Origin: Loxodes magnus
Taxonomy: Eukaryota > Ciliophora > Karyorelictea > Loxodida > Loxodidae
Direction: 5' to 3'
Length of the DNA: 64,000 nucleotides
Assembly: GCA_946699065.1 (NCBI GenBank)
Contig: CAMPDV010000927.1
Span: forward strand, 62,001 to 126,000
The notes beneath the pieces were generated by a model. It was not told where the DNA came from. It saw nothing but the letters and a program-made list of their open reading frames with translations, and searched no databases. Every line of letters begins with the position of its first letter. Position 1 is the first letter of the stretch. The translations under genes were made by a program, and so were the position numbers. This document shows, one piece after another, positions 54,235-64,000 of the stretch.

Positions 54235-54262
54235 GTGAAAAGTTTGATATAAAACTTTTCAC
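54235..54262. promoter_or_regulatory. Perfect inverted repeat upstream of eEF1A-like gene
   Basis: GTGAAAAGTTT (54235-54245) and AAACTTTTCAC (54252-54262) are exact reverse complements around a 6-base spacer. A further direct copy, TGAAAAGTTTTG, begins at 54223. The cluster ends 58 bases before the ATG at 54321. It could be a dimeric regulator site or a 5'-UTR hairpin. The arms are well above what AT-rich background usually gives, but function is inferred. Confidence 0.4.
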
Positions 54263-54320
54263 GACTTAATTGTGATTGGCTTATTTGACTTAAAATATTA
54301 AAAATAGTTAAATAAAAATA

Positions 54321-55745
54321 ATGCCAAAGGAAAAATCACATTTAAATTTAGTGGTAATAGGTCATGTAGATTCAGGAAAATCTACTACAATAAGTAATAT
54401 GATTAATAAATGTGGAGGTATTGACAAACAGACAATTTAAAAATTAGAGAAAGAAGCTGAATAGAAGAAAAATCAATTCAAATTTGCTTTTATATTAGAA
54501 ATATAAAGGTAAGAGCCTGAACGTGGAATATAAATTGATATATGCCTATAAAAATTAGAAACTTCTAATTATGAATATATGATAATAGATGCTCCAGGAC
54601 ATCGTGATTTTATAAAAAATATGATTACAGGTACTTCTCAAGCTGATGTTGCTCTTCTGATAGTAGCAGCTGCATAAGGAGAATTTGAAGCTGGTTTTAG
54701 TAAAGAAGGATAAACTAGAGAACATGCACTTCTTGCTTACACTTTAGGAGTAAAGCAATTGATTGTAGGAGTAAACAAAATGGATGATAGAACAGTAAAC
54801 TATGGAAAGAAAAGATTTGAAGAAATCTAAAATGAAATGAAGGAATATTTGAAGAAAGTAGGATATAATCCAGCAAAGATTCCTTTTGTTCCTGTTTCAG
54901 GTTTGTAGGGAGATAATTTGACTGAACCTTCTAGTAATATGAATTGGTATAAAGGATAAACTCTTCTTTAATGTTTAGATGAAGTTCTTTTACCAAAAAG
55001 ACTTATTGATAAACCTCTTCGTATACCTATTTCAAACGTATATAGGATTAGAGGCATTGGAACAGTTGCAGTAGGAAGAGTAGAAACAGGAGTTTTAAAG
55101 CCTGGCATGGAAGTAATATTTGCTCCTGTAACTTTAACTGCGTAAGTAGCCTCAATAGAAATGCATCATTAAACTCTTAAAGAAGCGATTCCAGGAGATA
55201 TAATAGGATTTAATGTAAAAGGTATATCTGCTAAAAATATAAAGAGAGGATATGTTTGTGGAAATGCAAAAAATGATCCTCCTTAGGAAGTAGGATCTTT
55301 CTTAGCGAAAGTGATAATTTTGAATCATCCAGGTAAAATTAAGAAAGGATATTGTCCTGTTTTACATTGTCATACTGCTCATATAACTTGTAAGTTTTAG
55401 GAATTGAAATAGAAAATAGATAAGCACACAAGTAGAGTAATAGAAGAAGAGCCTTAATATTTGAGATAAGGAGAGGCTGCTATTGTTTAGTTAGTTCCAA
55501 GTAAACCAATGTGTGTTGAAACGTTTTAATAATATCCTCCTCTAGGAAGATTTGCAATAAGAGATTTGAGACAAACAGTAGCAGTCGGAATAATTTAGGA
55601 AGTAGAGAAGAGAGAAATAGGAAAGAGAATGACGAAAGTGGTATGGAAGGAAAACAATGTATATAATTAAGCAATATTAAATATTATATTAATGAGAATA
55701 AGTTTAAAACTGAAGATTGAATATATTTTAATTAATTTTACATGA
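54321..55745 (+). CDS. Divergent eEF1A-like translation GTPase
   Basis: The translation aligns along its length with eukaryotic elongation factor 1-alpha, the GTPase that delivers aminoacyl-tRNA to ribosomes. G1 is [10 protein letters not shown]3 is [20 protein letters not shown] and G4 is NKMD. Domain 2 shows [12 protein letters not shown] and domain 3 HTAHITCKF and [19 protein letters not shown]. Switch I reads ERGIQIDI, where eEF1A has RGITI. The Thr that binds the nucleotide magnesium is thus Gln, spelled TAA. No intron or frame break is seen, and Trp appears only as TGG. The canonical length (~449 residues) is reached at a TAA, 55668-55670. The first TGA, at 55743, would add 25 hydrophobic residues. 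I end the gene at TGA following the inferred code, but 55670 is a strong alternative. It is probably a paralogue, not the main factor. Confidence 0.88.
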
Positions 55746-57654
55746 GATAGATTATATACATTAATAACTTTTTAAGAATAATAATAAAAGAATTAATAAA
55801 TAATTAAATTGGTATAAAATTTAATATCATTAATATTTGATTATTTAATTAGATACTTTTTTAATATTTTAATTTGTAATTTTAAACATGATTTGTCATA
55901 TCCTTTTTTCTTTATAATTTTCTAAAAAAAGAGATTATAAATATTATAATTAAAATTAAAAAAATCATATAAAATCATAACTTCTAGAAGAGAAATGTAA
56001 ATAGGAAAAATGCTTGAAAAGTTTAAATCTTAAAGATTAAAAGGATATTGTGAAAATTCTATGATAAGTAGCTTATACAATTAAAATATTAAAAGGTAAT
56101 AAAAGAAATTTAAGGCATACTACACATAAATCTTAATTTAGCAGTACTTATTATTATAAAAAATAGATTCTTGTGATTTTTCTTACAGTGATAAATATAA
56201 ACATTATTCCTGTCTAAAGCTAATATAAAAGAAAAAAATTGTTTCTGCCTTTCAAAATAATATATTTGAAGAAATTTGATTAAAGAAATTTTTAGGAGAA
56301 ATTATACAAAAATTAAAGGAAAAATATTAAATAATATTTAAATTAACTTAGCTATATTATATACATAATTATTATAGAAGTCTAGATGTAAATTGTTTTT
56401 ACTTATAATTCATATATAATTCCTATAATTTATATTATACGTTTATAATAATAAATAGGTTTAAATTTTAGAAAATTACCAATTAGATTAAGATCATAAA
56501 GAGCTTATTTTTAATAACTTGAACGTGTCATATTCTATGTTTCTATTTTTCGTAAAAAGATTGCTGTAGTTAATTTTTAATTTTATTCTTAAAGAATGAA
56601 AAATTCAATTATATATATATTTTTGGTAAGATTTAAATAAAAACAATGTACTATATAAAACCACTTTGTAACTATCTACTAGAAGTATTATCAATTTTAT
56701 ACTTATATGCCTCAACTTGATGTGATTAATAAAATTTAAAATTGAGATATTTAAGATTTATTATGAAAACTTTTAGTTGTTTTAAAATCTAACTTTTTCA
56801 CTTACTGGGTAACTTTTAATAAATAATTTAAATTATCTTGCTAACTGTTTCCTTTCTTTAGGTTTTATATATAATTTTTTTAATTTAAGTATTTATGCCT
56901 CTACTACTGTTTATACTCTTATTTATAAATTAAATTTATATATTTTCTTATACTATTTAACTTTTTATTATTATTTATTTCTTCCTTTACAAATTTTTCA
57001 GGTACTCTAATTAAGCTTTATAATAGAAAATTAAACCAAATACAAACCTAATTTTAGGTAAATAGTATTTAAAAAATTAAATTTATCTTAATTATTTATA
57101 AATAAGCAGATCTTACAAAAATTAATTCCATCAAGAGTAATCAATCAAATCTTTATGTCAAAGAAAAAGAATCCTTATTACTAGCTCTTCATATATTTTA
57201 AATGGTTTTATTTTTTGATGCTTTAGTATCCTTTAACAGTATAAAATAATCCTTAATTTCTCAACTTTTTATATATAATAGATATTATATATGTCTTAGC
57301 TAAATTTTAAAACTTAAATTATTTAAAAATATGATACTAAAAAGGGTTTTTATTTTAAATTTATTCATTAGTCGAAATTAGAGTTATAAATAGTCCAAAA
57401 AGATAAAATTATGCTTTTATTAATGTTTGAAGACAAATAAAGGAATAAAAACTGAAAGATATTACATTGAAAGTCATATTCAGTTTAAGATAAATTAGTA
57501 AATTAATTTTTGCAAGACAGAATTAAAAAAGATATATATAAAGGTATTTAAAAGAGTATAATGATAAATCATTTTAAATTACTTTTTACTAAATATTTAT
57601 CGAAATAATACTAAACTAAGCTATTTGTAGAACTTTGCTCTATTTCATTAAAAT
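55746..57654. other. AT-rich intergenic stretch
   Basis: No gene, RNA or clear repeat is recognised. Composition is that of the general AT-rich background. Confidence 0.45.
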
Positions 57655-57960
57655 AATGCTATTATAATAAACCAATAACAAGAAACTCCTAGAAGGAAGA
57701 TTCGAAAAACTGTAGAACTCTGAATGTCAGGAGAAAACCTTCTTCATCATAGATCGGGGAAAAGATGTACCCGTAATCGCATATTGCATCCTATGCATTG
57801 GAGGGTTAAATTGCATGCTCGCCCTGTAGGAAGAGAAATCAAAGATAGAGAGACTTATTAAATTTTATTTTTCGACTTTAAATAAAATTAATTTAAAGAA
57901 CTTCACACCAACGAGATTGTTATGCGCTCTATAAACCAATTTATTTATTTATTCCATAAC
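57655..57960 (+). other. GC-richer coding-like island with motif copy 2
   Basis: About 57680-57850 is markedly GC-richer than its flanks. It reads in one plus frame as a balanced peptide, including CQEKTFFIIDRGKDVPVIAY and CMLALQEEKSKIERLI, without TGA. I do not recognise the family. Downstream, at 57903-57951, is the diverged second copy of the motif at 50666-50714, again followed by a TTTATT-rich tail. The island may be the 3' part of a mobile element that also left its end at 50.7 kb, or an isolated gene fragment. Confidence 0.35.
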
Positions 57961-58399
57961 TTTTGTTTGTTTAGATATTAAATAATTTTAATTTAACCAT
58001 TTAAATTTAGAGTAATAATAATAATAATAAGATAAAAAAGTTTCAATACTTTGAGTATAGGAACATAATTGCACTACTTATATTTATATTTCATGCGAAT
58101 TATGTTAAGTATAAGAGTTTATGTAATTTTATTATCAACCTCTAGTTAATTCTTCTATTTCTATTATTAATTTCAGTAAGAATATATTAAAAGACTTACA
58201 AAAGTTTAACTTGGATCAACACAAAATTTGTCTAATAGAAATGAATTAAAGTTTATGATTAAAGTGAAACTAGAATTTAAGATATTTTTATAAGATTCTT
58301 ATATCTAAATATTTACATCTAGCGCTAAAATAAAAATTTAATTACACTAATTTAATAAAGAAACGAATTTTCGAAGAGATTTGATTAAAATTGATTAAG

Positions 58400-59668
58400 T
58401 GATTTACTCTAAAGCTGAAAGCTTTTATCTAGTTTTTAAGTCTATTTCATGTCTGACTATTTAAAAACTAACATCAGGAGTGACCTAGGAATTTTCTCTA
58501 ATAGTTATTTCTACTCAATCCAAAAAAATATTGTTGGTGTTAAATTAGTTATTTTGGCCAATTTAATACTATATCCATAATCACACTCCATAAGAAGCTC
58601 ATTTAAGAAAGGATTTTATTCTTCATAAAATTTGAGCTACTTCAAAACTTTTTGTTTAAGATAAAACTAATCTGGAAGATTTTTTTTTAATACTAATCAA
58701 ATATTTTTCTTGCTACTTACCAAATATAGTAGTAGATAAGAAGATTTTTGAAAATCACCCTTTAGCATTTTCAATTTTTCATTTTTTGTTATTTAAATCT
58801 TTATTCTGCAGAAGGTATCTTTTTATGTTTGATAATTTTACCAATTTATATAATACAATTTAGATTGCTCTTCCTAATAAACCTTTGATATAACTTTTTT
58901 TGCTAAAGTTAAAAAGCTTTGTTAAAGCCTTAGTAGTCAGACATCTGACCTATTCTATAGCTTGCCTCCATTAGTTTGTCATGAATTCCTACTAAGCTTA
59001 GTTAGGCGGTATAGTACTTCATTAGTGCATCATCCTTTAATATTCTGAATAGTTCTTATCTTGCATGTAGCGTTCCTAATTATTTCTCCAAGGATTAAGA
59101 TTTGAATTAAAGAATTTTTACTAGAAATTTTTCCGCTTTATGTTGGATATATCCTAAATAATTTTTTTAAATATATTATTTATTCTTTCTTTAAATTTCG
59201 CTAAGTTAGTAACAATTCTTTCATTGGTGTTATTTATTGCACACCTAGCATTTTATTCTTCTTTTAAACTATTATTCCTGTAACACTTATTTAATTTAAA
59301 TTTACTACTTATTGCAAATTAATTTTTACTGTTTATTTTAATTTGAGGCTTCATTTTCTATTTCCATAGAATCTGATTAATTCTGTTAAAACGAAAATGG
59401 CGTTACCTGAATTTATTATTAAATTTAAATAATTCCTTGTTCCTATTTGCTTTCTATTTCTTACGTTGATTAATATTGCTTCTCAAGCAAAGACGTTATT
59501 AGTTTTTCTAATTTTTCACTTTATCAGTGAGATATCTGCTTTAGAACATAAACTCATTTAATGACTTAGATAATATTTATATTTGAGTTTGTGTCGAGAG
59601 TTTTTCAATTCTGGATTTCCAAGTGGTTAATGTTCGCCATATCAATCATATTTCTCACTTTCACTCAT
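58400..59668 (-). pseudogene. Decayed locus: helical ORF followed by acetyltransferase relic, copy C
   Basis: On the minus strand a frame opens at Met 59668 (MSESEKYDWYGEHQPLGN). Balanced, probably helical text continues in two other frames, including NERIVTNLAKFKERINNIF and DALMKYYTAQLSLVGIHDKL. The frame shifts between them fit no obvious short intron. The last of these frames ends at TGA, and two bases later ATG starts MLKGDFQKS. That is the start of the acetyltransferase also seen in copy A, followed here by a degraded region with MECDYGYSI and, near 58410-58480, traces of the hexapeptide core. The locus therefore preserves the upstream partner of the acetyltransferase family. I do not recognise the upstream protein. 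Parts of it could still be functional. Confidence 0.5.
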
Positions 59669-59899
59669 TGTAATTATTTTGCTTTTTTAATTTTTTATAG
59701 AATTTTCCTGTTTAAATGTTTTGTTCAAAGTTCTGTTATTTCTTAGAAGCCATTTTATATATTTATATGTTAATAAAACCATATAAGCGAAAAGTGTATT
59801 AATTAAATTTAGGTAAGTAGCTATAAGTTAATAATTATTTTAGCATGAAGGATTAAACATTTTTAAAATAGTTAAATTAATAAAGTTTAGTTATTTATA

Positions 59900-60300
59900 T
59901 GCAGTAAATTAAATTAAAAGTCTATTACTACTAAAATTTACAATTTTTCCTATTTTTATTCTATATCTAAATCACTTCATATAAATTAATAGTTTCTTCA
60001 TTATTATCAGTTCTAGTGCTTTGCAAGAATTGCTAGAATTATTTTAAGTGTTTAATTACCGAAGAAAGGTATTATTATTAAAGATTTTGCTAAACTAAAT
60101 AGTTAAATTTAAAATAGTTAAATCTTATTTAGATATATTAATTATATATCTCTGATGATAATTTTAAACTTATTTATTATTCTTTATAGGTTTTATTTAT
60201 TTAGATATTGTAATATTTACACTTTTATGCTTTATAAAATTACTAGCTTTGATTCTTTTTTATTATTAATATTAAATAAAATATTTCTCCCTATATAATT
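59900..60300 (+). repeat. Large decayed repeat, copy R3 left part
   Basis: The stretch ~59950-60200 aligns with ~27880-28150 of copy R1, including an ATTATTATCA patch near 60000 and 27938. The right-hand part of this copy resumes at ~63200-63800. About 3 kb, including the Gag-like gene, lies between them, whereas the corresponding R1 patches are about 0.5 kb apart. Confidence 0.4.
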
Positions 60301-61015
60301 TATAAGATTTTTCTTAGATTAAAATTTAATTAAGTTTAAATAAAATAAAAGCTTTGAGCAATTATTTAAAAATGTATTTATCTTAAATAATTTTATAATT
60401 TTTAATTATAATAAATAGATGATTAATGTGTTTCTATCTTATATAATGCTTATAATTATAAAGTTTTATATAATATATTTAAGTTTTATAGATATCAATC
60501 ATAGTAAAAATTAATTATATTTATTTATATTAATAAAATCTTATAATATAATATCTCAATTATAACATGCTTAATATTTAAGATATTTAATTTAATGCTT
60601 TTTAAATATTATAATTTATTAACCTTAATTAATTTTAGCATCTATACTATTAAACATTTTTAATATTAAAATAGATATAAAATTAAAATAGCTAATCTGC
60701 TTCATATATTTAATTATTAATTACAGTATTAAGTAAATTTTAAAATAGACTAATTAAGCAATATCTCATTGCTATTTTAGATATTTTTAATTTAGATATA
60801 TATAATTTATTATTTTCCTTTTTTTGGAAAGGTTACTTACTTGAAATTAATTTCTAAGAGCTTTTTTAAATTTAGAGATTAATGGTTATATTATCTTTTA
60901 TCAACTATTAAATGAATCTATTTTCTATTTTTAAATATCTATTTTAGTTATTTCTTTTTGGTTCATGTTTAATTTAATTTATTCTTTAAAATTTTATTCA
61001 TAATTTTTAATAAAA

Positions 61016-62779
61016 ATGGTAGAGATTTTATAGAAAGTAAATGAAGAAAAAAGTCGAAGGAACTCTTGAAATTACTTTTCATAAAGCACCAGTAAAGTAT
61101 AAGTACCTTTCTGGAGAATCTGAGAAGTACTAGAAAAAAAATAAAACTCTAGCAAATAACCTCAGAAATCTCAACTTGAGACATTCGATAATTTGAACCC
61201 TAATTAAAAACTAGAGCTGGAAGAGCTCAAAAAAGAAGAACTTATTAGTTCTATCAAGGACATAATGAATGCTTAATCTACAATAAGAACAAGATTGATA
61301 TTTGAAGAAGATTACCCTTGTGAGTCTTCTCTAATGAAATAAGAATGATTCTGGGTACTAAAGGAAAATATTGAAATTTCGGGAGAGCAACAGGAAAAAG
61401 AGGCCGCCAAATTAAAGAGGAATTGCAAATAATATCAGAAAAGATAAACAATCTAGGAATAAAATAAGAAATTATATTAATGATAAAAATAGAATCAAAG
61501 AAGTCAACGAGATGTAAAACTTACAATTATGTGAGAAAGATAATGAAGAAAAACTAATACTACCCCTCTTAAAGATATTTACTAAGCAACTGTTGAAATT
61601 ATAAAGAACTAAAATAAAAACAAGAATAAATTATTGAAAAATGATAAATTAGAATTCCTGGAAGTGCTGGATACAAACAAATAGAATTTTAAAAAAGAAT
61701 CAAAAATTATTAGCTAAAGATACAGGGCTAAAAAAATAGGCTTACCCTTTTATTTGAAATAGAGAAATTTTTAGACTTTTAGATTAAGCTGAAAGGTAAA
61801 TAGTTATTTTAATAATTAATATTTTTAAAAGGGATTAATAAAATGGAAGGATTCAAAAGAGATTTCTACACCACTTCCAAAAATTGGAGAGGAAACCTAA
61901 TCCAATCTTGTATACTCTTCTTTCCCTCAACCCTAACCTTTCTCTTAATCCTAATGACCTGGAAAGTAACAGAAAAAAACTCAGAAAACAATACATGCAA
62001 TAACTCAAACCTCACAAGAGATGCCAAGGAAACATTAGAAGTCTGCTCTTCACTAGGAGGTTTCGGAGTTCAATCCTTCTAGCTAGATGAGTATGGAATG
62101 GCTCATCAAAGTGGTACTGAATCTCCAGGAAGAAGTCAGGAAGCTGGAAAAGAATTATAGCAAACTAATAGAGAATCTGAATAAGTAAGAGGAAATCAAA
62201 TCAAGACTCATGTCTAAGGTGAGATCTAAGCGCTTTCTGGAACATATTTCAGAGTCAGAACAGCTAATCCCAAAATCATGATAAAAAATTTAGAGAAATT
62301 GACGATTAATTAGCATAGCTAGTTGAAGGTCATCAAACATTGCAAAAGTAAATTGAATCAAGGGATTAGAAATAAGACAAGATGGAAATCGAAGAAATTA
62401 AAGTTAGCAAGCCTTTATACAAGCGAGAAATTAAATATTGCTACTACTGTGGCTCAAGAGAACATTTGTGAAGGAAGTGTAGGAAATTACTAAATTTCAA
62501 GCAGAGTTATTGGCAAAAGCAAGGATAACAGTAGGAAAAAAGGAATAGGTAGCAACAGCTCAAATTTAGAAGGAAAAGAGAACGATTACGGATGAGCACT
62601 CTTGGGAATATATGCAAGAAAAAAGGCAATTAATAATGGAAGAGAAACTAGAAACTTTAAGAACAAGAAAGACAGGGCAGTGGGCAGAGTACGAACATTT
62701 AATTTTAGGCTCTGGAGCAATCTGGAAGTAGGCTAGAAATAAGTTGAAATACCTAAAGAAAGTCAAACACTCCTATTCT
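61016..62779 (+). CDS. Gag-like coiled-coil protein with CCHC zinc knuckle
   Basis: From Met 61016 one frame stays coherent to 62218, first Lys/Glu/Gln-rich with likely coiled coils (LELEELKKEELISSIKDIM, later LQEEVRKLEKNYSKLIENL). After a frame change it continues to a zinc knuckle, CYYCGSREHLWRKC (62439-62480), matching CX2CX4HX4C; its Trp is TGA. After a second change an acidic/basic helical tail ends at four consecutive TAA (62780-62791). A 34-nt GTGAGA...TTTCAG intron (62219-62252) and a weaker 26-nt one (62506-62531) would join everything into 568 codons. A 36-nt in-frame segment (61796-61831) also looks intron-like. Indels in a decaying element are the alternative. G+C is clearly above the surroundings. 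Knuckle plus coiled coil suggests a retroelement ORF1/Gag, but no reverse transcriptase is in the window. Confidence 0.6.
62219..62252 (+). other. Putative 34-nt intron in Gag-like gene
   Basis: The segment starts GTGAGATCTAAG and ends ATATTTCAG, lies between whole codons, and its removal produces exactly the frame needed to reach the zinc knuckle. It has higher G+C than the 17-nt intron at 47990. A one-base indel near 62270 would explain the frame change equally well. Confidence 0.35.
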
Positions 62780-62791
62780 TAATAATAATAA

Positions 62792-64000
62792 AATTTTTTT
62801 AAAAGCAAACTTTACTATAATTATTTTAGAGTTAATTAAACTTTTTAATAATTTAATAAAATACCACTAATTTAAAATTATAATAATTTTAATTTTTAGT
62901 GTGAAATTAATGGAAAAAAGAACTAAGAAAAATCTAATTTTAATAAATCTTCACTCTATTAATTTTAATTAATTATATATTAAATTAACTATGCCTCCAT
63001 TTATTTTTACTATCTAGATTTCTATATTTTCAGTTATTAAAATTATCTTTAAAGAAAATAATTTTCTTTAGAACTTATCTCATTTAAACCTAATTTTAAT
63101 TATTAAGTATTGAAGTTCTAATATCATACTTTTGATGATTTAAATATTTTAAATTAATGAAATAATATCTTTATTTATAAAATAAGATTAATTAATTTAT
63201 ATAAATAAGATAAGTAAGTTATTAAATGTTCATATTTTCTTTTTCAGTTTATTTGATCTTCTTGATAGTGAATTATTTTTATACTTATTGGATGATTATT
63301 TCCTTGATTTAATACTTTTTATTTTGATGTTTTACTTTTCCTGTTAATCTGCCACATTTCCTTGTAACTCAATTTAGTCTTCCACTATATAATTTGAAAA
63401 ATTCTAAATATGTAAAATATTACATTTTGAATATTTGCTTCCTTTAAAAACCTCTAATCATAGATTTTAAAGTTAGATTCTCTTAAATTATAGTTATCAA
63501 AATGAATATTTTATATTAATTAGTTATCTTAAGAAGTTATATTTTAACTTATATCTAATCTAGTTGTTGCTTAATCTCTAGTAGTTTATTTTTCACTTAT
63601 ATTTTAAATTTATCTTTTAATCTTTTTCTTTAGTTTTATTTCCTCAATTATATCTCTTACTAGACAGTAAATACTTAATACCATTCCTAAAAATGTAATT
63701 ATGTTTGATATTATCAATTTACTTACCCTAACTTTTCTGAACTTTCTGACTAAATAGATAATAAGCTTCTCTTTGTGTATTGTTTATCTATCTAATAGAA
63801 GTAAATATTGAATAAACTTAAAATAGTTAGTCAAACTTCTAAAATAATATGAGTACAGTTAAGTACTTTTCTAATAAATGGATTAAATCTTATTATATAA
63901 ACTATTTATGATATACTTATTATGCTACACAGTACTATTTATGCTATTTAGTATTTCCTTAATCCTATTAAAATAAATGCTAAAATCAATCTTCTTACAA
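62792..64000 (+). repeat. AT-rich stretch with R3 right part
   Basis: No gene is recognised. The stretch ~63560-63680 aligns well with ~28610-28730 of repeat copy R1, including an exact CTTTAGTTTTATTTC patch (63628 and 28679). ~63290-63420 aligns more weakly with ~28370-28500. The copy runs to the window end. Confidence 0.4.

Noticed and set aside
55480-55674. Minus-strand 64-residue frame
   Set aside because: Antisense to the 3' end of the eEF1A-like gene.
61843-62082. Plus-strand 79-residue frame with one hydrophobic segment
   Set aside because: The overlapping frame that continues from 61016 is coherent on both sides and leads to the zinc knuckle; this one is a shadow.
62479-62501. 23-nt GTAGGA...TCAAG segment as an intron in the Gag-like gene
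   Set aside because: Removing it would delete the last Cys of an otherwise perfect zinc knuckle; the 26-nt candidate at 62506-62531 or an indel is preferred.
62566-62766. Minus-strand 66-residue frame
   Set aside because: Antisense to the tail of the Gag-like gene.

Overview
The window looks like nuclear DNA of a ciliate whose code reads TAA and TAG as Gln and TGA as Trp as well as stop. Two very long reading frames (8566-17037 and 43328-48789) are continuous and domain-rich only under that reading, and TGA outnumbers TGG for Trp in them. Among groups I know, the combination fits karyorelicts such as Loxodes best. Condylostoma, where all three stops are context dependent, is the alternative. 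The DNA is very AT-rich and gene-poor.

Layout. 1-929: nothing recognised. 930-1204: a GC-rich island of unknown nature. 1205-8565: AT-rich, no gene recognised. 8566-17037: an intronless gene for a ~2,823-residue secreted beta-helix (PMP-like) protein with a Cys-rich collar, a multi-pass membrane domain and a long cytoplasmic tail. 17041-43327: a 26 kb gene-poor stretch with two decayed bacterial-type sugar O-acetyltransferase copies (26267-26816, 36720-37143), a duplicated block upstream of each, and one copy of a large decayed repeat (27.15-31.6 kb). 43328-48789: a second large surface protein with LamG-like repeats, furin-like Cys repeats and a multi-pass domain, split by one 17-nt intron. 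50.5-54.2 kb: a short motif repeat, a (TA)n tract and a second copy of the large repeat. 54321-55745: a divergent eEF1A-like GTPase. 57.65-57.96 kb: a small GC-richer coding-like island. 58.4-59.67 kb (minus): a decayed locus holding a third acetyltransferase copy. 61016-62779: a Gag-like coiled-coil protein with one CCHC zinc knuckle, apparently lying inside a third copy of the large repeat (59.9-64.0 kb).

The two giant proteins share one plan: signal peptide, large repetitive ectodomain, Cys-rich stalk, multi-pass membrane module, charged tail. They are probably surface adhesins or receptors. The eEF1A-like gene is a paralogue whose switch-I Thr is replaced by Gln. The rest is mostly old duplications and retroelement-like debris. 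Because TAA and TAG are not stops, open frames are uninformative here. I relied on domain content, composition and homology between copies, all judged by eye.
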